A stretch of 64,000 nucleotides of DNA from Balaenoptera acutorostrata (GCF_949987535.1 NC_080081.1:49565153-49629152); one strand, 5' to 3'; numbered from the stretch's first letter, positions 36,475-49,350 are shown. A program made the numbers and translations. The notes: generated by a model from the sequence alone, not told the origin.

Positions 36475-36898
36475 TTCCAGCAACAAGGATGGACCTAGAG
36501 ATTATCATAAGTGAAGTAAATCAAAGACAAATATCATATAATATCACTTATATGTGGAATCTAAAAAAAAATGATACAAATGAACTTATTTACAAAACAG
36601 AAATAGACTCACAGACATTGAAAACAAACTCACGGTTACCAAAAGGGAAAATGTGGGGAGGAATAAACTAGAAGTTTGGGATTAATGGATACACACTACT
36701 ATATATAAAATAGATAACCAACAAGAGCATACCATATAGCACAGGGAACTATATTCAATATCTTGTAATAACCTATAATGAAAAAGAATCTGATAAAGAA
36801 TATATATATGTATGTATAACTGAATCAATTTGCTGTACACCTGAAACTAACACCACATTGTAAATGAACTATACTTCAATTTAAAAAATTTAATAAGA
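36475..36898 (+). mobile_element. 5'-truncated cetartiodactyl L1, 3' end
   Basis: It starts at 'aacaaggatggacctagaga' (end of ORF2), then 'cacttatatgtggaatctaa' and a 3' UTR 'aatttgctgtacacctgaaa', 'ctaacaccacattgtaaatg', 'aactatacttcaatt' with a degraded A tail. A diverged target duplication is likely (TTAGATAAAAATATTTTATTTCC before, TTAGATTTATATTATTTTACCTC after). Confidence 0.85.
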
Positions 36899-38436
36899 TG
36901 TTAGATTTATATTATTTTACCTCATTTTTATTGGAAGGAAAAGTTTTTCCAGCTTTCTGACCTTTAATGAGTTTAAGCATATAAAATATAAAATGTTAAA
37001 ACTATCTTATTCATTCCAAAAATGAGATGCTTCTTTTGAACAATTTTTTAAAACTGTAAAAAGTTGATTCCAATTTAATCTTTAACTTTTGGTATGTGGA
37101 CAAGATGAAGGGCTCTCCAGTGTTTTCTGGAAACAGAGAAGGATTCAGAACAGCAAGTAGCTTTTGGATTACAAATCTCATGCTCTATTTTCACAACTCT
37201 TTAGGGTTTTGCTACAATTGGTTTTCTTGCATATCCTCTTTTTGAGAATGTAAATGTATAGCAGAAACTATATTTCTTATATGATGTTAAATTCAAATGT
37301 CAAACGATAGAATTTAAGGCCTCTAACAGGACTACTGAAATGAATTCCATGTATATGAGAGATACTTTTCTTATATTGACTCAATTAATTTGCCTCAAAT
37401 CTCTCCTCTAGTGAGTAATAGAACAAGAATTCTGACCCAGTTTGTCCAGCTCGAGAGCCCATACAAATATCACTGTGTTGCATCTAAACTCATTTAATTT
37501 TCAGTGTGAAACTTGTCAATTCTAAATATGAAAATCTTCATCTATAGACTTTTACAACAGTGGGTCTCATTTTAGGATAGACTGCAGCTCTTAGTCTGTA
37601 TTAAAATGGATAAAAAAGGAATAGCTCCTACTACTACAGCAAGTGATATATTAAAAAGGTGTTACATAATGTTTGGGGAAAACATCAGTGAAGATCTGAA
37701 TACCACCCTCCCAGTCATATAAAACTGCCAGCAAAACAAAAAGAGTTCACCATAACTTTTCTTGAGCAACCTATGCATGTTACTCTTACTCTAAGATATA
37801 TGCATATCAGGATAAAGGATAATGAATAACCTAGACATTCCCTGATTGAGACATTTTGTGTAGCTCTTTTTGTTATGTACTTCTTCCTAAATCCATTAAA
37901 GAGTAACTCATTCCAACAAGGGCAGGGCTGTGATTGGTAGATAAGGTAGCGTTTGTAATTAAATTTCACCGGAGACCCACCATCTTGCCCTAGGGAAAAA
38001 AATAAAAGAGCTGACAACCCAACCCTAAGAATATAATAAAAGGGTAGGAAAACAAATTCCTTCTTGCTGGAATGGTGAAAGGAGTTTCCTTATTGGAGCT
38101 TGGCTGAGGACATTTTCTTTTGCAAATATCACCAGTCTCTTAGCAATGTCAGCTCCTGTTCCCAGTATCCTTCAAGTCATTGAAGTTTCTGACATTATGG
38201 CACACATCAGAAAACAGAGCCAGTGGTAGTGGCTATTGCTTAGATTTGTTCTTTAAAAGGGAGAAAAAGGGTATGCAAATCCCTTTGACCATATTCTTTC
38301 TCCAAATCTGTGGACCTTATATCTTAGTGTAATTTAAAAAATTAAGGTGCCAGCTGGGGATGGCACCTCCAAACTGGACAGACTCTAAATCTCACAGGAA
38401 GTGCAATGGCATAGAAAAGATGGAAGGCAGCTGTCT
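36899..38436. other. AT-rich spacer with a weak MIR fragment
   Basis: A MIR-like reverse-strand segment may lie at 37385-37462 ('gtgagtaatagaacaagaat', 'tctgacccagtttgtccagc'). The 100-codon reverse frame at 37715-38017 has no motif I recognise and lacks splice or promoter support. Confidence 0.4.
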
Positions 38437-38795
38437 TAGTTTATTCCACCTGCTATAACAGGCATAGACTGAGTGGCTTATAAACTACAAACATTTACTT
38501 TTCATAGTTCTGGGGGTTGGAAATTCAAGATCATGGTGCCAGCAGATTCCTGTCTGGTGAGGACTTCCTGGTTCATGGACAGTCATCTTTTTGCTGTGTT
38601 CTCACATGGCAGAAGAGGGCAAGAGATCTTTCTGGAGCCTCTTTTATAAAGACACTAATCCCATCAAAGAGAGCTCTGCTCCCATTATGTATTCACCTTC
38701 CAGAGGCCCCACCACCTAATACCATCACCTTGGGGGTTAAGGGTTTCAACATATGAATTTGGAGGGAGACTCAAACATTCAGCCCATAGCACCAC
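38437..38795 (-). repeat. MaLR-type LTR (MST/MLT1-like), minus strand
   Basis: The reverse LTR pattern is nearly complete: 'gtcttagtttattccacctg', 'ctataacaggcatagactga', 'gtggcttataaactacaaac', 'gttctgggggttggaaattc', 'ctcacatggcagaagagggc', 'aggccccaccacctaatacc' and 'aacattcagcccatagcacc'. The terminal parts are all present, so it is probably a solo LTR. No internal sequence is adjacent. Confidence 0.75.
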
Positions 38796-38912
38796 ATCTT
38801 CAGATTTTTCTCAAATCAGGAAATGACTCAGTGAAATGGAAGGCAAAATAAAGATACATAGCATTCAATGTGGGGTCGGAACCACAGAGCTTAACACAAG
38901 AGGAGCCAAGTG
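38796..38912. other. Short spacer between two divergent LTRs
   Basis: About 117 bp separate the two back-to-back LTR-like elements. Nothing is recognised in it. Confidence 0.4.
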
Positions 38913-39362
38913 TTGTGAATTGGGCTCTGTCCCTCCCAAAAGATATGTTGAAGTCCTAACGTCCAATGCTTATAAATATGAGCTTATTTGGAAATAGGGT
39001 CTTACAAATGTAATGAAGTTAAGATGAGATTGTATTTGACTAGGGTGGGCCCTAATGCAATCTTATATGGTGTCCTTATAAGAACAGGAGAAAGAGACAC
39101 AGACACATAGAGGGAAGATGACCAATGTTCATGAGAGGGACAGAAATAGAAGTGAAGTGGCCAAGGAACACCAAGGATTGAAAGCTGTCATCAAAAGCTA
39201 GCAAGAGACAGGGAAGGATTCTAGCCAGTCTCAGAGGAAATATAGCCCTGCTGACAATTTCAGACTTCCAGCCTACAGAACCATAAGACCCATACATTTC
39301 TATTGTTTTAATCTACTCAGTTTGGGGTACTTTGTTAGGGCCATCCTAGGAAACCAATAGAG
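38913..39362 (+). repeat. LTR-like element (MaLR group suspected)
   Basis: 'aaaagatatgttgaagtcct', 'gagcttatttggaaataggg', 'gactagggtgggccctaatg', 'ggtgtccttataagaacagg', 'atttcagacttccagcctac' and 'tttggggtactttgttaggg' occur in the order of a common mammalian LTR whose end resembles MLT1. It is the same family as 54785-55215. The reverse 73-codon frame is a shadow. Confidence 0.6.
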
Positions 39363-40820
39363 CATATGACCCAGGCCATCAGCATAGGCAGGCATCATGC
39401 AGGGAGCAACTCATACAGAGGTGGTGCAGGAAACACATTTTAAATACTGCCATCAGCTGAGACTGGGAAAAATTTTTCATGTGACAATAGGTCTATGTAA
39501 CAAATTAAGATTTTTGGCTTAGAGGGTATAGACCCAATAAAACACCTGAAAACTTAGGTGAAAATGAAATCCAGAATCGATACATGTTCCTCCACTGACT
39601 AAGGCTTTCATTTATTTCTTACAGTAGTATAGAAACACTAGAAATTAGTATTAAATTCTCATTTTTACATCATTTACAGTTTACTGTATGTGTAAATGCC
39701 TTAGTTACTTGTATGGTAAAGTATGAATTAGTCTCATTTTAGTATACGTGTTTAGTCACTGCCTAGAAAAAAACAGTATAGTTATATTACAATATTTTAA
39801 GGAATAGAAACTTTCCAAATATTAAAAAATATGATGTCTGCACAGATTGTGTGGCCAATTTATGTGTTGCCAAGATTCTATAGTCCACAATATGGTTTAA
39901 CTGATGTAAATAGCAGACTGTAGGGAATATTTCTTGGCAGTGTTAATTTTGTTTGCATTTCAATGCTCCACATTACACCACAGATTAATTCTGAGTCTAG
40001 AAAATGTAAAATCCAAATTCACAAATGAAAATGTCTAAAGCTAACTCATGGAATTAAATGGACCAAATAGAGTTCTGTGTTACTCTGTATGCACAGTGAA
40101 AAATAGGACTCAGTAAATATGGAGAATTTAAAGAAATCTTCATACCTTTAAATTTTCACATTTTTCTACTCAATAATGACATTTACTAATTAAAAATGAC
40201 ACATTACTCATATATTCATCAGCCTAATTAGGTCTATATCATGTAAAAGTAGGTCACGAGCAGATGTGACTACTAATCTACTGCCAAATATCAGTTGCAT
40301 AGCAGAAAATGAAGAGATATTTGCCCTTCTGTCTCCCTCACTTATATTTAATGTAAGCAAATTGTGGAATTTCTTAAAACACTATAGTAGTGGATGCAAA
40401 ATGAACATACAGATTGCACAGAACCAAATTTCAAATAAAACATTTACATTAAAACTGAAAATTTTATATAATACATCATGTTAACCTTAATCTATATATA
40501 CTATTTTTTATTTGAAAGTAATGATCATCTTTAATTAGAAATACTCTAAAATATAATACAGGTTTATGTAGTAAATATTGTAGACTCAATACACTGTTGT
40601 CAACGTGATAATAGTTATTACTGAGGCTAAGATATAAACTATATCATCTTAAAAGAAATATAAAACATCTTTTAAAAAGCTTTTATTAGAGAGACCTACC
40701 TATCATATATTGTATACATATATAACTATATTAATTAATTCATTACCTTTGAACAGTTTTGTATTATAGTCACAGGTTTAGTAGACAAATGTGTTAATCT
40801 CCTTTAAAGTTAACATTGGA
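39363..40820. other. AT-rich spacer, nothing recognised
   Basis: No repeat family or convincing frame was identified (longest 72 codons at 40266-40484). Confidence 0.4.
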
Positions 40821-41004
40821 GGACTTCTCTGGTGGTCTAGCGGCTAAGACTCCATGCTCCCAATTCCAGGGGCCTGGGTTCCATCTGGTCAGGGAACTTG
40901 ATCCCACATGCCACGACTAAGAGTTTGCATGCCTCAACTAAACAGCCCGCATGTTGCAATGAAGATACTGCATGCTGCAACAATTAAGACCTGGCCCAGC
41001 CAAA

Positions 41005-41043
<39 letters not shown>

Positions 41044-41046
41044 ATA
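40821..41046 (+). mobile_element. tRNA-derived SINE (CHR-1-like), plus strand
   Basis: It starts 'ggacttctctggtggtctag', has a tRNA-like head with 'gcggctaagactccatgctc', a degraded B box ('gggttccatctggtc'), then 'gggaacttgatcccacatgc' and 'gcatgctgcaacaattaaga'. It ends in (AAAT)n at about 41005-41046. It is more diverged than the CHR-2-type copies. No clean target duplication is seen. Confidence 0.85.
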
Positions 41047-42600
41047 TTTTTTAAAAAGAAATATATGGTTAATATATATAAGATTTTGCCATTGATTATT
41101 TTTCTATTTTCTGTTTCCCTAATCCATTTGACTCATAAGCAAAATCATCATCAATGAACCACTGAGTACCCCTAAGGACTTAGCAATATACTAGGTGTTT
41201 GATCATTGAACACTATAAAGAATATGTTTAGTTACCATTAAGTTGAAATGCTGAGTGGTCCATTAGGCAGAAATGAGTAATTCATCCATCAGAGGCATCC
41301 ATGGTAAATGATCACTCTGACAGTTCATATGTTGAACATGAGAGCACTCATGAGAATATATGCACTGGATGATGTGACACTAACTCTTCTGTTATTCCAA
41401 AAGTCTACTCTTCAGTAAAGGGCTGTAAGTCAATCTTAAATCACTTGTGCTATACTTAGCATATGCTGTAAATAATTCTGACCCACCCATTATATCTATA
41501 GAAAAGTATCTCAAGTGTTTTGATTTATAACATGAAGCCACTAAAACCCTACATAACATGTGAGTCATCTGGAATTTGAATTGTTAAGGGAAGAAGCTAT
41601 AAGGACATTAGTGACATTTACAGTATTTGAAAAATTATAATTTGCACACTAATTAATAACTATGTAGAAATGATGCCATAATATAACCTTTACTGCACCA
41701 AATCATCTGTAACTCAAAAGCAACTGGATGTTAAATTATATTGAGTGAGATATCACCTGAAAATAAAAGAACTGGACTCAATGACAGCCTTTATACATAT
41801 TCCTGACTAAATTATTCTTGCATTCATAACACTAAATATTAATAATTCTACATACTAAATAAAAATCTTTTATAGTTATATTAATTTATACTATAAAAAT
41901 ATTCCAATTAATACTAAAAGTGAATACTACATACTAAAATATGAGTAAATACTAAAAATGGATAATTTATATTGAGTTTAACACGTTCATCACAATGGAA
42001 ACTACAGTGGACCCAGTTAACAATAGTGATGATTTTAATGAATATGAATAATAATGGTAACCCATGGAGTCTTCTCCTCCATGTTTGAACAATTTGACAG
42101 TAGAGGTTAGTGTGACATAGATTAGTTGGAAAATAAAAATGTGTTAAAAAAAGGGAAGAACAAACAAATGAATGAAAATAAGTATAAAACCAAAACAAAA
42201 TAAATGTCAGTTTATTAAAGTATATGAGCACTTTGTTGCATGTGATTGGAGTTTATTTTAAAAAGTCAGGAATATTTGGTTTGTACTCATTTGGGAGAGA
42301 TGGGCAATAATTAGTAGTTCTGTTTGTTGCTTCATACCAGATCAAATATTAAATAGACTTACACTGAATTTATCTATATATCTACACACCACCTCTCTAT
42401 ATAAGCCTCTAATTTATATGTATTTAATATATATGTTATATATTTAAAATATAGGATCTTAAATAATCACAACTTTTAATGGCTGCATAAAGAGAGAAAA
42501 AATGTGTTAAGTGAGGGAAACACACAAAAAAGAAAAAAAAATGCAATATAAAATCCTCACAGAGATCTTATACGACTAATTAGAGATTTGTCTTCATAGG
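41047..42600. other. AT-rich spacer, nothing recognised
   Basis: The longest frame is 105 codons on the minus strand (41914-42231), hydrophobic and AT-driven, without a recognised family. A TA-rich stretch lies at 42370-42450. Confidence 0.4.
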
Positions 42601-42924
42601 TTAAAAAATATTGGGCTTCCCTGGTGGCACAGTGGTTGAGAATCTGCCTGCCAATGCAGGAGACACGGGTTCGAGCCCTGGTCTGGGAAGATCCCACATG
42701 CCGCGGAGCAACTAGGCCCGTGAGCCACAACTACTGAGCCTGCGCGTCTGGAGCCCATGCTCCGCAAAAGAGAGGCCGCGACAGTGAGAGGCCCGCGCAC
42801 CGCGATGAAGAGTGGCCCCCGCTTGCCGCAACTAGAGAAAGCCCTCACACAGAAACGAAGACCCAACACAGCCAAAAATAAATAAATAAATTAATTAATT
42901 AATTAATTAATTAAAAAAAATATA
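42601..42924 (+). mobile_element. CHR-2-type tRNA-derived SINE, plus strand
   Basis: It starts 'gggcttccctggtggcacag' at 42613, with a good B box 'gggttcgagccctgg', then 'gggaagatcccacatgccgc', 'ggagcaactaggcccgtgag', 'cgcgcaccgcgatgaagagt' and an AAAT/TTAA tail. It is the same subfamily as 6487-6870 but opposite in orientation. A near-duplication (TTAAAAAATATT at 42601-42612; TTAAAAAAAATAT at 42911-42923) brackets it. The 93-codon reverse frame is a SINE artefact. Confidence 0.9.
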
Positions 42925-43039
42925 TATATATATGTAGCTATTTTTAAACTATTTTATAAAGAGGATCATTTCTGGAAGAACTAATTCATTTACTTACTCA
43001 CTCATTCAATAAAGAAACCTAGTGATTATTGAGTATGTC

Positions 43040-43165
43040 CATGTGTCAGACAGTGGAATGTAAGCTCCTTGAGGGCAAGCATTTTTGTTTTGTAACCTTA
43101 GAAAAGGGTCAGACACATAGTAGGTGTTTGATAGGTATGTGTTAAGTGAGTGAATGAATGCTAAG
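43040..43165 (+). repeat. L2 LINE 3' tail
   Basis: 'ggaatgtaagctccttgagg', 'gcaagcatttttgttttgta', 'gtcagacacatagtaggtgt' and 'gagtgaatgaatg' follow the L2 3' end closely. Confidence 0.85.
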
Positions 43166-44135
43166 TGCTAGCATATAATGATGAATAGATCATGAACAGC
43201 CAATGTCTTTCCAGTGTTTCCAGTGCCGTGAGTGAAGTTCAATGATGTTCAAAATTACTATTATATATTTTTGCAAAGTTCATAGCCATCACCCAAAAGC
43301 ACATCATATTTTGGTTCAGCAATATTAAAAATAAGTTAACCCAGATGCAAGATGTTAAACATCAGGGGCAAGAAAATGGAATTGCAAGAAGGACCAGATT
43401 TTAAATGAGTGGTTTCCTTCCAAGAAGTCCCTTAATGTCTATGCAAAATAAAGGGATCTCCAGGCCTCCTGTTCCTCTGTTTATACTCCCTCTTCATTAG
43501 CAAGGTGTCTTCATACATGCGACAAGTACAGGCAATTTAAGAAAGATCTTGACTATAAAAGTCTCTAAATAGTGGATTTAAGCACAGATTGGCTGTTTAT
43601 TCACCCCCAAAAAGATCCTCTAGGGAAAGATCAGGAATGATTCAATAACCCAGGAGAAAATTCAGTGGTAAGCATATCAGCTCTTCAGAGGTATTCCAGT
43701 AGTCAGATATTAGATCCACATTCTAGTGTGTTTATTGAAAAGTTAGAAAGAATTATGGAGAAATTCAAAATAGTCAATTACATTAAAATATAGAACATAT
43801 AAAAAGTCAAAGAAACAGGAAAGTTTTTTGTTTATTTTTTAATGAAGTGTCCATGAAGCGGTGATTACAACCTTCAAACGTTTTATAAGGATTATGTTGC
43901 AAACTATAGGAACATTGTCTATTTCTATCAAAAAAATGAAAAAAAAGCACAGATATAATATGCATTACAGTTAATTTATTAAACTTTATAAATTTCTTCA
44001 CAGTGAAGGTTTTAAAACATTTATAAGTGACATTTTGAAAAATGACAGTCTCTCATTGAAAGATACTTGTGAATCATATATATTTTCTTCTTCCAGGTAT
44101 GGATATAATTCTTCCCAAAACAGAGGAATGGACCT
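43166..44135. other. Spacer, nothing recognised
   Basis: No assignable repeat, RNA gene or coding frame. Confidence 0.4.
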
Positions 44136-44428
44136 GCTACATCATTGTAGATCAACCCCCAGGCCACGGACCACTACTGGTCTGCAGCCTGTGAGGAACC
44201 GGGATGCACAGCAGGAGGTGCGCTGAGGGAGAGCAAGAGAAGCTTCATCTGCCACTCCCCATCGCTCCCATTACAGCCTTAATCTTCCCCCACATCGCTC
44301 GCATTACCACCATCCCCCTCATAGCTCGCATTAACGCCTGAACCATCCCCCGCTCCATCTGTGGAAAAATTGTCTTCCACGAAACCGGTCCCTGAGGCCA
44401 AAAAAGTCAGGGGCCGCTGCTGCAGGTC
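44136..44428 (+). mobile_element. hAT-like non-autonomous DNA transposon fossil
   Basis: The left end 'gatcaacccccaggccacgg' and the right end 'ccctgaggccaaaaaagtca', followed by 'ggggccgctg', form degraded inverted termini of the CAGGGGTCCCCAA type used by hAT MITEs. Inner parts 'gaggaaccgggatgcacagc', 'aggaggtgcgctgagg' and 'ttgtcttccacgaaaccggt' match a widespread mammalian element of this kind. The middle carries a local duplication of the 'catcgctcgcatta' type. I do not assign the exact family. Confidence 0.6.
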
Positions 44429-46680
44429 CTTTCTAAAATGAGACTTTATCATCTTAATACTCCCTCCATTAATTAATTACCTTCAGTTAGCTAAATATGC
44501 TCTTTGTTTCTCTTTTACTTGCTCAACTATGAATGTTATGTTGCTGAATTATGTATGTTTTTGTAAGTTATCTAAATATTTAAAGGGAACAGTGAGCAGT
44601 AGCCAAAATGTAACTCACGTAGGGTACCGAGGAACCAAATAGTATTAAAATGGATCACTAGAATCCAAACATTTTGAATTTCCAATTTCAATTCTAAAGT
44701 TCTTTATTTCTTAAGTCTGGGTTTTGGGATAATTTACAGGAAAAAAAAAATACTTGTTAATAATTGGCTTTAAAATACTAATCATAAGAATTAAAAGTCA
44801 ATTTAGATTTTAAAATGAGCAATTCTTAGTCTCTGATTCCATAGTAACGCTCAGATAACATATTTGGAGGGACCTTTTAGGAAAGCGTGCCAGACAGCAT
44901 TGTGGGGAAAGAAGGAAACATACCTACACAGAGCCATTTTAGCATCAGCATTATTGATTCCCATGTTAACTGAGCCCTTTGAGAGCTCTCCTTCAAAGCC
45001 ATAAATCAGAGAAAGGTATACAAATCATCTAGATTCTTTCTAAATGAAAAGAAGATGTGATATGATTTAAAAGAGCAGGGTAGAGATGTATAAGCAGGAT
45101 CCCTATGATTAATCCTCCAAAGTAAACTTTATTATTTAAGAGCTATTGGATGATAAAGAAGCTGATTTTTTTTTCCCAACAGTGAGGATTAGATTTACAT
45201 GGTGTCATAAATATTGGCAACATTATGTTAGTCAAGCATTCTGATTTTTCTTTCTTCCTGAGAATTCTATAGAAATAAGGATTATATAAACATTTTTAGT
45301 ATGGATGCACCCAGGGCTTGGAATGATGGGACCAGTGACTCTATGACTATTAAGTTGTTTTCATGCTGTTAAATATTATGTGTAACAGTGGGAGCTGAGG
45401 TACAAAAGGCTGTTTCAGCATCTCTTACTACAACTCTATTTTTCCTACAATTTGTACATAGATTAAACTTAATAGTTTTGATTCTTTTCCCATGTTCTGT
45501 AAAGGATAAGGTTAATACATGAAAATGTTAAATGCATGTTTTTTTTTTAGAATTCTAGCTAAAATCTAAAGCTGAAGACAATAGCTTTAAATACCCACCC
45601 ATTCTAAAAAAAAAAAAAAAAAAAAATGGTTTTCCAATAACTCCATGCCAGTATTTATTAACGGGTAGAAAAGCTGGTCCAAACAAAATCCATTCAAAAA
45701 GAATTATATGATAGAAGACTAGAAAACTGAAAAAGATTATTTCAAGTGAATTTTTAGAGTAGAATGGGGATTTCCTGTAGAATGGTGAGCCTGACCTCTC
45801 CCTGCCTGTCAGGATTTTGACTATGCCATGGCATTGCAACTATGAGGTTTTGCACCATACAATACTTACAGCAGATTGACGTGGGCTTGATAGAGATTGG
45901 CTCACACATGAACATAGAAAGTGATGCTTGTTTTCTTTTATCAGAAGTTTAAGACAGGAGTCTGGCTGGAGACACCCAGACAAAAATGCTATAAGAGAGA
46001 TAACAGAAATTTTCCCATTTGCTGAGATAAAGATGCATGAGGTGTTGTGGGGCTATCAGAGCCCAGCAGCTCATCCTGAGGAGACTCTTTTGGACTGCAC
46101 AGGACAGGTGATCCAGCAAAGAAGAGGATTTGTCCCAGGGTCAGGAGGAGAATGAAACTCAGGAGGTAGCAAGGGAGCACTTCTCCCATGAGGGAAGGAG
46201 TTAGTGTTATTACAACCAAGGGTGGATCTCTGCATTCCACAATGGCTCCCATGAAAGAATCAGACTTTGGATGCCGGTCATAATGACAGCATGATGCCAG
46301 TCATTATCAGCTAACATAAAATTAGAAACAATCCTAAATCTGTCAATACTTAAACTGGTACTCGGTTCTATTCCGCCAGTTACTTTTATTGTAGTCTACA
46401 CTCATTTCTAAATGATACATTTGAGATAGAACTATGGAAACCTTTAAGGTGTCTGAAAATCATGCTTCATAAGGGTCAATGGAAAAAATATGGTGGCGAG
46501 GGAAAGAGAACTACAGATAATGGAAGGAGGGACGTGATAAACGTACTCAGATATTTAAAGGATTCTTATGTGGAAGATAGATCATTTTCTAAGTTCAAAC
46601 TTAAAATCAATGGGTAAAAGATAAATGAGTGAAAGTTTCGATGAATATAAATAAAATATCTAATAAGAAAAAAGTCTGTT
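44429..46680. other. Spacer with a poly(A) run
   Basis: A 21-nt A run lies at 45606-45626. Two frames overlap at 45928-46252 on opposite strands (75 and 87 codons) in a slightly G+C-richer patch, with no motif recognised. No transposon family is seen. Confidence 0.4.
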
Positions 46681-46831
46681 AAGGAATAACCTGTCAGGGA
46701 ATTTCCTGGTGGTCCAGTGGTGGGGAATCCGTGCTGTCACTGCCGAGGGTCTGGGTTCAATCCCTGGTCAGGGAACTAAGATCCCACAAGCAGTGCGGCA
46801 TGGCAAAAGAAAAAAAAAAGGAATAACCTGT
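46681..46831 (+). mobile_element. Short tRNA-derived SINE with 14-bp TSD
   Basis: AAGGAATAACCTGT occurs at 46681-46694 and 46818-46831. Between the copies is a SINE of about 123 bp: 'gggaatttcctggtggtcca', a B box 'gggttcaatccctgg', 'gggaactaagatcccacaag' and an A-rich tail. The identical TSD points to a relatively young insertion. Confidence 0.92.
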
Positions 46832-48129
46832 TACACAAGATATTTTTCTCCCATCACTGGAATTATTCAAGCCAAAACTAAATTATCATAGATGGAATTG
46901 GAAGAATGTAATTGACCACATGATTTTTAAAACATATACCTCAGTTTTCCAAGGATGTTCTAGCTTTCCTTTCATTTCTAAAAGGGTCCATATAATAAAA
47001 TTAAAATATGGTCACAGTACCTAAAAGACCCTTTCCAAATCTAAGAGCTTGTGAATGTATTCTTTGGATAAAGTCACTGACCCTCTTTGAATTTCATTCT
47101 TCATATACAAAAAGAGGATAATATATGCCTAGTTTCCTTTTTGAGTTATTTTTGAATCAAAACTGATAGCATCTTAGGAAGGAATTTTAAAATATTACAT
47201 ACTTTACAAATTTATATTGTTTTGCACCTATTAGTTTCACTGTTTTAATCATTTCATAAAAAGGGTTTAAAGTCCGTATATTTAGCAAAGTCTATATATT
47301 TCCTGCAGCTGAATGACTTGAAAAATATCAATGCATCATGGGTGAGAATTTTGAGACCCTCTCTCTCATTTAAGAACATATTTATATTTATTTATATTTA
47401 TATTTATACCTATATTATTCACCTGTGGCCAAGAAGTTTAACAGAGCAAAATTAGTATTAAAATAGTGATTGAGATTATGTTAAACTATACATGCTGGGA
47501 TGATTCTCTCCAAACTCTCAATTGAAGAACACTGAGCTTACCTTAACCAAAGATGCAGAGAGCTATGTTTTGTTTCAGTTGCTTAGTATTTGTACGATTT
47601 TCACTGAGCTTCCTAGAAGAGTGACAAGAGAGCTGTGATACTGGATTAACAGAAGAAACTATTCTGATCTAATTTTACCATTTTATCCATATTCCAATCA
47701 TTTCTTGAATTAAAAATAATAACTACCCAGGTCTACCTTAACCACACACTCCTGGTTCACTTCTCTTACCTGATAAGAGGAATTAAGTACTCTGTTGTCA
47801 ATCTGTAGAAACAATAGTAGGCAGAACAAAGAAGACATTAATATTCTTGGGTCTACTAAAAAATAAAATAAAAAAGGTAACCATATGTCCTATTGGAGAC
47901 AGTCTTGTTTTACAGCATTGTTCCAACATCCTGTCCTCTTACTACTCCTTTTGACTTACAGCTGTATACTGATTAGAGATTAAGATGTTCAAAGAATATA
48001 TTTCCTGGTCAATTTATAGGAAAGGAAAAAACAAAACAAAACATTTAAACCAGTTGCAAAAGTTTATGTATAAAAATTAGTTTAATTGGTTTTTTTAACT
48101 TTGCTTTATGGACACTTTGAAAAGTTTCA
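46832..48129. other. AT-rich spacer
   Basis: A TTTATAT-type simple tract lies at about 47381-47412. Nothing else is recognised. Confidence 0.4.
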
Positions 48130-48300
48130 CCATATAAATCAACTAAACTTTTGGAAGGCAGATACATATTTATTTCTTCCGTACATGATGTATCTTCCCC
48201 AAATAGTTTGATAGTTCCCTGAGAATAGGATCCATGTCTAAACCTCTCAACACATTTACATTTTCTAAATAAATTTTAAATCAATGAATGAAGATGAATG
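48130..48300 (+). repeat. Possible L2 tail, weak
   Basis: 'ttccctgagaataggatcca' and 'tctaaataaattttaaatca' with 'atgaatgaaga' resemble a decayed L2 3' end. Confidence 0.35.
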
Positions 48301-48523
48301 AAGAGTGAATGTGAATTCTGTTAGAAATTTAGGAGTAAATCTGGAAAAAATCAGTCTCAGCTTCAGAAGAGTTGTCCATGGGTTTAAATTACATTACATT
48401 ATAATTAAATATGAGTCATGACATTATTCTAGAAATACATTCACAAAGCCATCTGAAATTATTTATGTCTCTAAAAATAGACTAAGTACTGACATAATTC
48501 ACTTTTCAGCTTAGCCTTTTTTT

Positions 48524-48542
48524 TTGTGTGTGTGTGTGTGTG
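48524..48542. repeat. (TG)n microsatellite
   Basis: A T run followed by nine GT units. Confidence 0.9.
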
Positions 48543-48759
48543 GAAACATCTTTGTTGTAATAAAAACTGAGATGATTGACCTGACCTGAGAGAAATAGCT
48601 TCTGTTCAGGTGGATGTAAGGCAATGGCAAATAAGCATGAAAAGACAGGGGCAGTTTACAGACTGTCCTTCCTCTGAAAATATGAGATTAAAAAAAAAGA
48701 GTTGAAAAAAGAACATTTCAGGAGAAGCAAATGCCACTATTACAGTGTCTATTAAACAC

Positions 48760-49350
48760 TGGAATTGTTTAACAGGGGGGAAATACTAATTAAGATTTCA
48801 CTGCCACCAAGCAATATTTACTGTAGTTGAACGGGATGAGTTTTAAAGCAGCTCAATCTCATTTCCTTGTTAAGATCTTCACACAGAAACCCAGCGTTCT
48901 CAGATTTAATCAGACTCAGCTCCCTCGCTTTCCCCTCCCCTCAGGAGAGAAGCACATTAGGTACTCCACGACCTCAAGAGATTATTAATCTATAAAAATG
49001 TTTTTGCCCTCCCACAACCTCCCAGCCTATGACAATAATTATGATGGCTGCTGCAGAGTTGTATTGCTGTTAAAAATGGCAATAATAATGATGGAATTAA
49101 ATCCTCTTTCCTATGTATAAATGCAACGCTTATTTCCATGCGTTTTGGAGAGAATCCATTCTTCTCTAGCAGACATGGCTATGTAACATTCGTAAATACA
49201 CTGTAAATCTTCTAATAATTAATAACTACTAGAGCTCAGTTCCTTAAAAAATGAATTTATATAAATTATGAATCACCTGTAACTGAATTCATTTTTCCCT
49301 TTCCTCAGCTGTGAAGCCAAAAGGAAAGAGAGAAGTTGTCAAATATGCAT
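48760..49350. promoter_or_regulatory. Candidate conserved non-coding element
   Basis: This is a repeat-free stretch with homeodomain-like cores (TAATTA; 'gacaataattatgatggc'; 'gagattattaatctataaaa') and balanced complexity quite unlike its AT-rich flanks. It has no coding frame. Such composition is typical of developmental enhancers in gene deserts, but that is inference; conservation was not measured. Confidence 0.3.

Noticed and set aside
42613..42700. tRNA-like sequence with intact B box
   Set aside because: It is the head of a SINE with a 3' body and A-rich tail, not a functional tRNA gene; the same applies to the other three SINEs.
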